This document shows, piece after piece, positions 43,786-51,819 of a stretch of DNA of 64,000 nucleotides. The stretch's first letter is position 1. The number at the start of each line of letters is the position of its first letter. This stretch comes from CAWBBA01 sp963741625. Lineage in GTDB: Bacteria; Desulfobacterota; Desulfomonilia; Desulfomonilales; Desulfomonilaceae. Below the pieces are notes generated by a model that was given only the letters and a program-made list of their open reading frames with translations, was not told where the DNA came from and did not search any database. Location: positions 248,001-312,000 of the forward strand of contig CAVUIT010000008.1 in assembly GCA_963741625.1 (NCBI GenBank), given 5' to 3'. Both the position numbers and the translations under genes were made by a program.

Positions 43786-45786
43786 ATGTCCTTGTTTCGA
43801 TTAGTTTCCGATTTTTCCCCACAAGGAGATCAGCCCGCGGCAATTGATGAGCTAGCCAAGGGAGTCGAAGAGGGTCTCGAACATCAGGTACTGCTGGGTG
43901 TAACAGGTTCGGGAAAAACGTACACCATGGCGAACGTGATCGCCCGGACCGGCAAGACCTCCCTCGTGCTGGCGCCAAACAAGACCCTCGCCGCGCAGCT
44001 ATTCAATGAGTTCAAATCCTTGTTTCCGGAAAACGCGGTCGAGTACTTCGTCTCTTACTACGACTACTATCAGCCGGAAGCCTATATTCCACAGACGGAC
44101 ACGTTCATAGAAAAAGATTCCAGTATCAACGAGACTATCGACAAGATGCGGCATTCCGCGACCCGCTCACTGCTGGAAAGACGCGATGTCATCATCATAG
44201 CCTCGGTATCGTGCATCTACGGCCTGGGTTCCCCGGAAGCATACCAGAACATGCTCGTGCATCTGATCCAGAAAGAGGAGAGCGACAGGGACCAGGTGTT
44301 AAAGAAGCTCGTAGAAATCCAGTACAATCGTAACGACATGGATTTTCACAGAGGCACGTTCAGGGTCCGCGGCGACGTTGTCGAAGTCTTCCCGGCATAC
44401 GAGGAGGCCCTGGCAGTAAGGATCGAATTTTTTGGAGACACGGTTGAAGGCATTTTCGAAATCGATCCCTTACGGGGCAAAATCCTAAGAACTCTCGACA
44501 GAGTAGCAATCTATCCCGCCAGCCACTATGTGACTGAAAGATCAAGGCTTCTCGAATCCGCTGACCTTATCCTCGAAGAGATGAAGGAGCGCGTCGAGTA
44601 TTACAGGCAAAACAACCGTTTAATAGAGGCCCAGCGGATCGAAGAGCGAACGCGATTTGACGTGGAGATGCTCAAGGAAATGGGGTACTGCAACGGCATT
44701 GAAAACTATTCGAGATACCTGACCGGGCGCAAGGCAGGCGAGCCTCCTCCCACGTTACTCGAGTATTTTCCAAAGGATTCACTCTTTTTCATCGACGAAT
44801 CCCACGTGAGTATCCCTCAGGTGGGCGGCATGTTTAAGGGTGACCGTTCCAGAAAGCAGACGCTGGTGGAATACGGCTTTCGTCTGCCGAGTGCCCTCGA
44901 TAATAGGCCGCTGAGATTTAACGAATTCGAGTCTCACGTATCCCAGGCCATATATGTCTCTGCCACTCCCGGCCCATACGAACTTGAGAAAGGCCGGGAT
45001 CAAGTGGTTCAACAGGTAATTCGGCCGACCGGTCTGACGGACCCAGTCATCGAACTTCGGCCTGCGTCGGATCAGGTGGACGACCTGCTCGAAGAAATAC
45101 GGAAACGGGTTGATAAGGGGCAGAGGGTGCTGGTAACGACGCTTACCAAGAAAATGGCCGAAGATCTGACGGAGTATTATGGAAGTCTCGGTGTGGAAGT
45201 AAGATACCTCCACTCGGAGATCCGCACCATAGAGAGAATGGAGATAATCAGGGACCTGAGGCTCGGCGAGTTCGACGTCTTAATCGGAATCAATCTCCTT
45301 CGGGAGGGGTTGGACATTCCCGAGGTAGCGATGGTGGCGATTTTGGATGCAGACAAAGAAGGTTTCCTTCGTTCGGAACGTTCACTCATCCAGACGGCGG
45401 GGAGAGCGGCGCGCAACGTCGAGGGGACGGTCATTTTTTACGCGGATCGTGTTACGAACTCTATCCGGAAGGCTCTGGATGAGACGAATCGGCGACGAAC
45501 CATTCAAGTGGAATTCAACCGGGAAAACAACATCACGCCGGAGTCGATCCGCAAAAATATTACGGATGTTCTGTCGTCTCTGGCCGAACAAGATTATGTC
45601 ACGGTGGAAGTGGAGCGGGAGGATGAATTTCCTGACATCCCGCTGGACCAAATCCCCAAGGTTATTGAGGACCTCACTCGCGAGATGTTCGAGGCCGCTC
45701 GTGACCTTGAATTCGAAAAGGCGGCAGATCTGCGGGACCGCATCCGAAAGCTCGAAAACCTCCGAGTGCGCTACGGAGAGCCCTAA
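43786..45786 (+). CDS. uvrB: excinuclease ABC subunit B
   Basis: Damage-verifying helicase-like subunit of nucleotide excision repair, acting with UvrA and UvrC. The 666-residue protein has Walker A GVTGSGKTYTMANV, the beta-hairpin region YYDYYQPEAYIPQTDTFIEK, the DEAD-like FIDESHVSIPQVGGM, helicase motifs V and VI in VLIGINLLREGLDIPEV and IQTAGRAARN, and the C-terminal UVR motif (FEAARDLEFEKAADLRDRIR). Complete and typical. Likely monocistronic, with a repeat-containing spacer after it. Confidence 0.97.
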   Translation: MSLFRLVSDFSPQGDQPAAIDELAKGVEEGLEHQVLLGVTGSGKTYTMANVIARTGKTSLVLAPNKTLAAQLFNEFKSLFPENAVEYFVSYYDYYQPEAYIPQTDTFIEKDSSINETIDKMRHSATRSLLERRDVIIIASVSCIYGLGSPEAYQNMLVHLIQKEESDRDQVLKKLVEIQYNRNDMDFHRGTFRVRGDVVEVFPAYEEALAVRIEFFGDTVEGIFEIDPLRGKILRTLDRVAIYPASHYVTERSRLLESADLILEEMKERVEYYRQNNRLIEAQRIEERTRFDVEMLKEMGYCNGIENYSRYLTGRKAGEPPPTLLEYFPKDSLFFIDESHVSIPQVGGMFKGDRSRKQTLVEYGFRLPSALDNRPLRFNEFESHVSQAIYVSATPGPYELEKGRDQVVQQVIRPTGLTDPVIELRPASDQVDDLLEEIRKRVDKGQRVLVTTLTKKMAEDLTEYYGSLGVEVRYLHSEIRTIERMEIIRDLRLGEFDVLIGINLLREGLDIPEVAMVAILDADKEGFLRSERSLIQTAGRAARNVEGTVIFYADRVTNSIRKALDETNRRRTIQVEFNRENNITPESIRKNITDVLSSLAEQDYVTVEVEREDEFPDIPLDQIPKVIEDLTREMFEAARDLEFEKAADLRDRIRKLENLRVRYGEP

Positions 45787-45851
45787 TGCGGCGGGCCGTA
45801 AGCCTTCAACTATGCGAGGGTATTTCGCCACGCCTGTCATTTACAATTGTG

Positions 45852-45935
45852 AGGCAGTGAAATCCCAGCGTTCCGCGGAAAAGCAATCTAGGTTTTTCCG
45901 TGATAGAGATTGCTTCGCTCCGCTCGCAATGACCA
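45852..45935. repeat. GCGTTCCGCGG / GATTGCTTCGCTCCGCTCGC repeat
   Basis: The segment starts with CAGTGAAATCCCAGCG and GCGGAAAAGCAATCT and ends with AGATTGCTTCGCTCCGCTCG; the inner AGCAATCT and AGATTGCT form an inverted repeat. Very similar units are at 49672-49712, 49931-49957 and 31860-31888. This is the CATTGCGAGGAGCGAAG-type dispersed repeat common in related genomes. The rest of 45787-46074 has no gene. Confidence 0.7.
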
Positions 45936-46074
45936 CCTTTTCCCATCCATAACTGAACGATTGCGCCGGTTCCACTTTTTGGCTGGAGAACAGCGCCGGT
46001 TTTGTGTAATAATATTTGGCTTGGCAATCGGCTGTTTCAGCTTGTCATCTTCACGATTAACGAGGTAGTTCAGA

Positions 46075-47376
46075 ATGCACGTAGGTGTTATAGGGACCGG
46101 CTATGTGGGGCTGGTAACAGGGGTCTGCTTCGCCGAGATGGGCAACGACGTCACGCTGATGGACATCGACGAGGCCAAGATCCAAAGCCTCATGGACGGG
46201 AGGGTCCCGATCTACGAACCGGGCCTTCAGCCGATGATAGCTCGGAATACCGCGGAAAAGCGTCTTCATTTCACCACGGATCTGGAAGCGACCATAGATC
46301 GTTCTCTTATCAACTTTATAGCTGTCGGGACCCCGCCTCATCATGATGGAAACGCGGATCTCAGCCAGGTCTTCACTGTTGCCCGGGCCATCGGTCAGGC
46401 CCTTAAGACTTACAAAATCTTTGTAACCAAGAGCACGGTGCCGGTGGGCACGACCCACAAAGTCCGCGAAATCATTGCATCAGAAACGACTCACCCCTTT
46501 GACGTGGCTTCTAATCCGGAGTTCCTGAAGGAGGGCAACGCAATTGACGATTGCATGAAGCCGGACAGAATAGTGATCGGGGTGGACGACATCCGTGTCG
46601 GCGAGATCCTCAAAGAGCTGTACGCCCCTTTTGTCCGGACCGGCAAGCCCATTCTGGTGATGGACACTCTTTCGTCGGAAATGACCAAATACGCAGCCAA
46701 CGGCCTTCTGGCCACCAAGATCTCCTTTGTGAACGAGCTTTCCAAGCTGTGCGAAAAGGTCGGGGCCGACATCGAAATGGTCCGAAGCGGTATAGGCTCG
46801 GACCCTCGTATCGGCACTCAATTCCTCTTTGCCGGGATAGGATACGGTGGGTCGTGCTTTCCCAAGGACGTTGATGCCTTGACCAGGACAGGGATGGAAT
46901 ACGGGGTCAAGCTGAAGATTTTGGAAGCGGTTCAAGAGGTGAACAAAGAGCAGAGGGCCCATTTTGTGAACAGGATTCTAGCTCATTACCAAGGGCAGTC
47001 TCTGGAAGGTAAGCGTTTCGCTCTCTGGGGTTTGAGTTTCAAGCCCCGCACGGATGACATCAGAGATGCCCCCTCTTTAGAGGTGATTCGCATGTTGCTT
47101 GAGAAAGGCGCTCGTGTTACGGTCTTTGATCCCGTCGCTATGGAGAACTGCGGGCGCATTCTAGGCGACACGATAGACTATGCTCCAGGGAACTACGAGT
47201 GCCTCGAAGGAGCTCATGCTTTGATCATTGTCACCGAGTGGAATGAGTTTCGTTACCCCGATTTTGAGAAGATCAAGCAACTACTGTTGGAACCTGTTAT
47301 CTTTGATGGCAGAAACCTTTATGATCCCAGAAAGATGGCCGAGCGGGGATTTACATATTACAGCATAGGAAGGTAA
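46075..47376 (+). CDS. ugd: UDP-glucose 6-dehydrogenase
   Basis: Oxidises UDP-glucose to UDP-glucuronate with two NAD+ for surface polysaccharides. MHVGVIGTGYVGLVTGVCFA is the N-terminal Rossmann fold, KSTVPVGTT and NPEFLKEGNAIDD are family motifs, and the catalytic cysteine is Cys261 in YGGSCFPKDVDAL. FALWGLSFKPRTDDIRDAPS begins the C-terminal UDP-binding domain. Length 433 is normal. No other polysaccharide gene adjoins it apart from a glycosyltransferase 2.7 kb downstream. Confidence 0.96.
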   Translation: MHVGVIGTGYVGLVTGVCFAEMGNDVTLMDIDEAKIQSLMDGRVPIYEPGLQPMIARNTAEKRLHFTTDLEATIDRSLINFIAVGTPPHHDGNADLSQVFTVARAIGQALKTYKIFVTKSTVPVGTTHKVREIIASETTHPFDVASNPEFLKEGNAIDDCMKPDRIVIGVDDIRVGEILKELYAPFVRTGKPILVMDTLSSEMTKYAANGLLATKISFVNELSKLCEKVGADIEMVRSGIGSDPRIGTQFLFAGIGYGGSCFPKDVDALTRTGMEYGVKLKILEAVQEVNKEQRAHFVNRILAHYQGQSLEGKRFALWGLSFKPRTDDIRDAPSLEVIRMLLEKGARVTVFDPVAMENCGRILGDTIDYAPGNYECLEGAHALIIVTEWNEFRYPDFEKIKQLLLEPVIFDGRNLYDPRKMAERGFTYYSIGR

Positions 47377-47502
47377 GTAGATCGGTCCACAAACATCCCT
47401 CTCCTCAGTCACGGTACCCAAGGCCGTGCCCCAAGAAAGGCAACCACTGCATCTTCTCGTCGGGCGCTGTTGTTCTCAAAAGCTACGCCGGCGGAATCTG
47501 AA

Positions 47503-48918
47503 ATGGCACAGCGAACTGTAAAAGCTAAAGAGATAGTCCAAGACATCAGATCTGGCATGGACAGGGCTGCACTGATGGAGAAGCACCATATCTCCGCCGG
47601 TGAACTTGCCCTGTTGTTGAAAAAACTAGTGGAACTGAGGGCGCTCGCGCCATCTGAGGTGGAAGGAATTGAGTCGCAGGCCGGCGGCGCGCCCGCCCAT
47701 GTTTTCGAGTGTCCCGAGTGCGGCACAACGGATGCTGCGGATTTGGACGAATGTCCAAACTGCGGGGCAATAGTCGCGAAGATCGAAGCCGAGATGATGG
47801 AAGAGGAAGTAGCAGCTCCAGATCGACAGATCGTAGGTCAACCAGCCGGTCTTGAAGAAAAGAAACTCGCAGTCGGCTCGCAGGAAATCGCGGCTCCGGC
47901 TCTTTTTCGGGCTGACTTACAGCGCACCGGCTTCTACCACTCCAAAGGCGTCGCAACGCTGACAGAATTGAAATGGAAGTTCAGGACTGAGGGGTGGGTT
48001 TCTTCCTCGCCTGCGATAGCCTCCAAAATGATCTATTTCGGGAGTTGGGACGGTTGTCTTTATGCCGTGGACATGGAAACGGGCGTGGAGAAGTGGAGGC
48101 ACAAGACCGAAGGCCCAGTGTCTTCTTCTCCTGCCATCGCAAGCGGTCGGGTGTATTTTGGGACATCTGGCGGACAGTTGTATGCCCTGGACCTGGAAAC
48201 CGGAAAACCCCTCTGGAATTTCAGCACCGGAGGACCGCTCTCGTCGTCAGCGGCCATTACGGACACAATGATCTATTTTGGCGGCTCGGACGCCAACCTT
48301 TATGCGGTCGAAATCAAATCCGAATCGACAAAATGGAAATTCAAGGCACGCGGGTTGATCTCTTCCTCGCCTGCGCTGGCGAGCGGTCTGATATGTTTCG
48401 GAAGTTACGACGGCAGGCTTTACGCAGTCGATAGTGTTTCCGGCAAAGCCCAGTGGGATTTTAGGACAGGCGGCCCTGTCTCGGCCTCTCCTGTCGTGGC
48501 TGAGGGAATGGTCTACTTCGGGAGTTGGGATGGAACTCTCTACGCTGTAGATTTGGAAAGCGGCCAGGAACGATGGAACTTCAAGTCAGGATCGAAGGTG
48601 GCAGGCTGTGCTGCTGTCGGTTATGGCAACATCTTTTTCGGCAATGCGGGGGCGAAGGTCTACGGCGTAGACATCAGGACGGGGCAGGAGCGCTGGAGAA
48701 CAGAGGTTGGCGGCCCGATCTCGTCTTCTCCCACGTTGACAGATTCCCACCTATTGTACATTGGAAGCGCAGACCGATGCCTATACGTGCTTGATGTGGA
48801 ATCAGGTGTGGAAAGATGGAAGTTCAAAACCGAGGGGGCAGTGAATTCGGCGGCCGTGGTGTACGGCGAGGTGGTATTCTTTGGGAGCGATGACGGCTAC
48901 CTGTATGCGGTAGCATAG
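47503..48918 (+). CDS. PQQ-propeller protein with DIRSGM module and zinc ribbon
   Basis: About 471 residues, no signal peptide, so probably cytosolic. Residues 1-50 (IVQDIRSGMDRAALMEKHH, then ISAGELALLLKKLVE) repeat the helical module of the protein at 24937. Residues 70-95 form a zinc ribbon (CPECGTTDAADLDECPNCG). After an acidic linker, DLQRTGFYHSKGV leads into eight PQQ blades (YFGSWDG-LYAVD-E-G-E-W type), as in the protein at 29144. The start ATG 47503, with GGCGGAA upstream, is set by the match MAQ-..-AKE to the 24937 start; an upstream TTG at 47470 is less likely. It converges with scpB. Role unknown, perhaps a scaffold. Confidence 0.85.
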   Translation: MAQRTVKAKEIVQDIRSGMDRAALMEKHHISAGELALLLKKLVELRALAPSEVEGIESQAGGAPAHVFECPECGTTDAADLDECPNCGAIVAKIEAEMMEEEVAAPDRQIVGQPAGLEEKKLAVGSQEIAAPALFRADLQRTGFYHSKGVATLTELKWKFRTEGWVSSSPAIASKMIYFGSWDGCLYAVDMETGVEKWRHKTEGPVSSSPAIASGRVYFGTSGGQLYALDLETGKPLWNFSTGGPLSSSAAITDTMIYFGGSDANLYAVEIKSESTKWKFKARGLISSSPALASGLICFGSYDGRLYAVDSVSGKAQWDFRTGGPVSASPVVAEGMVYFGSWDGTLYAVDLESGQERWNFKSGSKVAGCAAVGYGNIFFGNAGAKVYGVDIRTGQERWRTEVGGPISSSPTLTDSHLLYIGSADRCLYVLDVESGVERWKFKTEGAVNSAAVVYGEVVFFGSDDGYLYAVA

Positions 48919-48930
48919 ACTTGCGGCTAC

Positions 48931-49470
48931 TTATTCTGAATTTTCAGCTATAGGTTCGATATCGGGCAGCGGGGGAAGGGAAGCAAGGTCGTTAAGCCCA
49001 AACACTTCGAGAAAACGCCGAGAGGTCCCATACAGAAGAGGACGACCCGGCACGTCTTTACGCCCCACCACAGTAATCAGCTCCCGTTCAATCAGATGTT
49101 TCAGGGTACCTGCACTTTCCACTCCCCGAATCTGCTCTATTTGGCTTCTGGCGATGGGCTGATTGTAGGCGATAATGCTGAGGATTTCCAGTGAAGCTCG
49201 GCTGAGCCGGGAAGGTGGCCTGCTTTGTTTCATCTCGCTTATCCAGGGTTGGATGGTCTGCAAGGTTCGGAACTGATATCCGCCTGCCACTTTTTCCAGG
49301 ATAAAACCCCGGGACCGCTTTCTATACTCATGTTCCAGCTCATCTAAAACCGATTTAATATCTTGAGGAGGGGCTTCGTGCATGACTCGGACTATTACGT
49401 CGAGGCTCAAGGGATCATTATGAGCGAAAATCATCCCCTCCACAATGGACTTCAGAGTCTCTTTCTTCAA
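48931..49470 (-). CDS. scpB: segregation and condensation protein B
   Basis: Kleisin-interacting subunit of the SMC-ScpAB condensin. The two winged-helix domains are visible: LKSIVEGMIFAHNDPLSLDV at the start, and RLSRASLEILSIIAYNQPI followed by IARSQIEQIRGVESAGTLKH and GRPLLYGTSRRFLEVFGL in the second. About 179 residues. The frame is open to 49590, but TTG 49470 with GAGG nine bases upstream matches the usual family start. ScpA, normally adjacent upstream, is not recognisable here; the upstream spacer is repeat-rich instead. Confidence 0.88.
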   Translation of the reverse strand: MKKETLKSIVEGMIFAHNDPLSLDVIVRVMHEAPPQDIKSVLDELEHEYRKRSRGFILEKVAGGYQFRTLQTIQPWISEMKQSRPPSRLSRASLEILSIIAYNQPIARSQIEQIRGVESAGTLKHLIERELITVVGRKDVPGRPLLYGTSRRFLEVFGLNDLASLPPLPDIEPIAENSE

Positions 49471-49664
49471 TGTCTTTGACCTCGATGTAGGGTGCGCGCC
49501 GCCTGGCCCGAACAATCGCCCTCGCCCAAAGGGCACGGATGCGGTCGCATTGGGCGAATCCCTCATATCATGACAGGAACGCGGGATCAATTCGGAAAGC
49601 GGATCCGGTCTGATTCAGAAATGCGGACTAGTCTGTCGTACGGATTCCGAGATGGCCGTGTCGG

Positions 49665-49960
49665 TCATTGCAAGGAGTGAAATCCCGCGTTCCGCGGTAA
49701 AGCAATCTCATTGGTGGGACCGTCCCGCGCGGAACGCTGGATTGCCGGCCATTCGTCACCCCGGACTCCGATCCGGGGTCCAGGAAATGGCGGGCAGGGA
49801 CGCCCGCCGCTACCAAATCGTAGGCACCGGCGTCCCTGCCTGTGGTGGATTCCCGGTGGGACAGGCATCCTGCCTGTCAGTCGAGGACGGGCAAGATGCC
49901 CATCCCCACCGCGGGACGCCCATCCCAATGGAGATTGTTCCACTTCGCTCGCAATGACAA
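49665..49960. repeat. composite block of dispersed palindromic repeats
   Basis: The block holds, in order: ATTGCAAGGAGTGAAATCCCGCG with GCGGTAAAGCAATCTC (49669-49712), CCCCGGA-TCCGGGG (49757-49781), GGCAGGGACGCCCGCCGCTACC and GGCGTCCCTGCC (49794-49840), GGACAGGCATCCTGCCTGTC (49859-49878), GGGCAAGATGCCCATCCCC (49887-49906) and a GATTG-to-CTCGCAATGAC end (49931-49959). Several of these recur at 7366-7441, 31760-31890 and 45852-45935. No gene is supported between 49471 and 50083. Confidence 0.7.
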
Positions 49961-50083
49961 CCTCTGCCCTTCGATACAGAGTGCATCCGCCGTCAGGTTT
50001 GACGCGCGGGCCATTTGTGATAATATGTGCTGTAGTATAAGGATCACTGTATCCGCTTTTTGTCTCAGATCAGGGTATTCTAT

Positions 50084-51307
50084 ATGAAGGCTATTGTTAT
50101 TGAAGACAATCCCGGAGGTGTCACTCAATCTGACATTGTAGTGGGCATACCCTCGTACAATGAAGCCCCCTCGATATCTGTGCCGACTCAGCAGGCGGAC
50201 AAAGGACTTTCCAAGTACTATGGCGAGCGCTCCGCGGTGATCATCAATTGTGACAATCATTCCCCCGACAATACACGCCAGGCCTTCATGCAAACCGCCA
50301 CCAAGACGCCGAAGATCTATCTATCCACCGAAGAGGGGACCAAAGGGAAAGGCAACAACCTGCGGAATTTATTTGATAAAGCAGTGGAACTGTCAGCCAA
50401 GGCGGTCATAGTGGTAGACGCTGATCTTAGGAGTATTACGCCGCTATGGATACGGAATCTGGGGGAGCCGCTCTTTGATGAGTATCATTTCGTATCTCCT
50501 CTGTACGTCCGCCACAAGTACGACGGCATGATAACGAACAACGTCGCCTATCCACTTACTCGCGCGTTGTACGGCCGCCGGGTCCGTCAGCCTATTGGAG
50601 GGGATTACGGGTTTTCGGGGGAACTCGCTCGCATTTATGCAGAAGAGGACGCCTGGGATGACTCTGTGGGCGAGTTTGGGATCGATATATGGATGACCAC
50701 CACGGCCTTGAGGAATCGAATGGCCGTCATCCAGTCGTTTATGGGAAGACCGAAAATCCATAAACCGAAAGATCCTGTGGCTGTGGTCGATGATTTGTTT
50801 CCTGATGTGGTCATTACTATATTTGAACTCATGTGCCGCTACGAGAGCTTCTGGAAGGAGGTCAAGTGGAGCCGGCCCACAGCCGTTTTCGGGTTCGGCA
50901 TGGGCGAACTTGAGGTACCTCCTCCAGTGGAGGCCGACATAAACGTTCTGTCGACCAAATTCGGTGAAGGACTCTCCCAGCACTGGGACCTCTACAAAGC
51001 TGTTTTAGATAGTCAGAATATTAACAAGGTGGAAGAGGTCGCGAGCTTACCGTCTGACTGTTTCGAATTTCCAACGGGTCTGTGGGCCAAGGTCCTTTAC
51101 GATTTTGCCGTAGCCTACAAAACTCGGGAAATTCCTCGGGACTACCTGGTTGCCGGGCTGGCCGCTCTGTATTATGGGAAAACACTCTCATTTGTGTTGG
51201 AAACCCAGGCCATGAACACTCAGCAGGTCGAGGAGTTTATCGAGGACCAGTGCGTCCAATTCGAGAAAACCAAATCCTATTTGTTGGAACGATGGTTTTC
51301 TGGATGA
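50084..51307 (+). CDS. glycosyltransferase, family 2/81-like
   Basis: A 407-residue GT-A fold enzyme. IVVGIPSYNEAPSI is the N-terminal nucleotide-binding strand, EEGTKGKGNNLRNLF and VIVVDADLRSI contain the DxD motif for the metal-sugar nucleotide, and QPIGGDYGFSGELAR and GIDIWMTT follow the layout of glucosyl-3-phosphoglycerate and mannosylglycerate synthases. A role in a compatible solute or glycolipid is possible but unproved. ATG 50084 has AGGG eight bases upstream; the frame upstream to 50060 is not favoured. It lies 39 bases before a response regulator gene. Confidence 0.82.
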   Translation: MKAIVIEDNPGGVTQSDIVVGIPSYNEAPSISVPTQQADKGLSKYYGERSAVIINCDNHSPDNTRQAFMQTATKTPKIYLSTEEGTKGKGNNLRNLFDKAVELSAKAVIVVDADLRSITPLWIRNLGEPLFDEYHFVSPLYVRHKYDGMITNNVAYPLTRALYGRRVRQPIGGDYGFSGELARIYAEEDAWDDSVGEFGIDIWMTTTALRNRMAVIQSFMGRPKIHKPKDPVAVVDDLFPDVVITIFELMCRYESFWKEVKWSRPTAVFGFGMGELEVPPPVEADINVLSTKFGEGLSQHWDLYKAVLDSQNINKVEEVASLPSDCFEFPTGLWAKVLYDFAVAYKTREIPRDYLVAGLAALYYGKTLSFVLETQAMNTQQVEEFIEDQCVQFEKTKSYLLERWFSG

Positions 51308-51346
51308 CGTTGTGGGAATTGCCGAACATCTCCAAAGGAGCCTGAA

Positions 51347-51715
51347 ATGGCAAAAATACTGATAGTTGATGATGAAGAAGGAATCCGAATGCTCTATGCC
51401 ATGGAATTGCAGGATGAGGGATACGAGGTCATAACTCTCCCGGACGGCAAAGACCTCTTGGAGGTCGTCGAAACGCAAGAACCGGACTGCATCGTGCTCG
51501 ATATAAAGATGCGGGAATATAACGGCCTGGATCTGCTTCAACAGATCCGAAGAAAACACGATGATCTGCCCGTGATTCTGAATTCAGCCTATTCGAGCTT
51601 CAAAGTGGACCTGAAAGCTGTTGCGGCTGACTATTATGTTGTGAAAAGCTCTGACCTGGGCGAACTTAAAGAGAAATTGAAGGTAGCACTGGAAACCCGC
51701 ATACCGCAGAAATAA
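51347..51715 (+). CDS. single-domain response regulator
   Basis: A 122-residue CheY-like receiver without output domain. The acidic pocket is in ILIVDDEEG, the phosphoacceptor is Asp52 (CIVLDIKM), and the conserved lysine is Lys100 (YYVVKSSDL). The position normally held by Thr/Ser reads ILNSAYS. AAGGAG lies seven bases before the ATG. It follows the glycosyltransferase gene and ends at a strong terminator, so both may be one operon. No cognate histidine kinase is in the window; it could serve a phosphorelay or bind a partner directly. Confidence 0.93.
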   Translation: MAKILIVDDEEGIRMLYAMELQDEGYEVITLPDGKDLLEVVETQEPDCIVLDIKMREYNGLDLLQQIRRKHDDLPVILNSAYSSFKVDLKAVAADYYVVKSSDLGELKEKLKVALETRIPQK

Positions 51716-51746
51716 GAATAGATCCCTGCAAGAGTTCTAGAAAAGG

Positions 51747-51771
51747 CCGGGTCCGAGCGCCCGGTTTTTTT
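51747..51771 (+). terminator. rho-independent terminator after the response regulator
   Basis: Stem CCGGG (51747-51751) with CCCGG (51760-51764), extendable by flanking GC pairs, followed by seven Ts (51765-51771). Confidence 0.85.
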
Positions 51772-51819
51772 ACCTGACCGGCCTCCGAACGTAACAATTC
51801 ATCAGCCGAGGGGCAGAGA

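Noticed and set aside
49471..49590. Longer N-terminus for ScpB
   Set aside because: The extra residues are Gly/Pro/Arg-rich, fit no ScpB family start, and TTG 49470 has a better ribosome-binding site.
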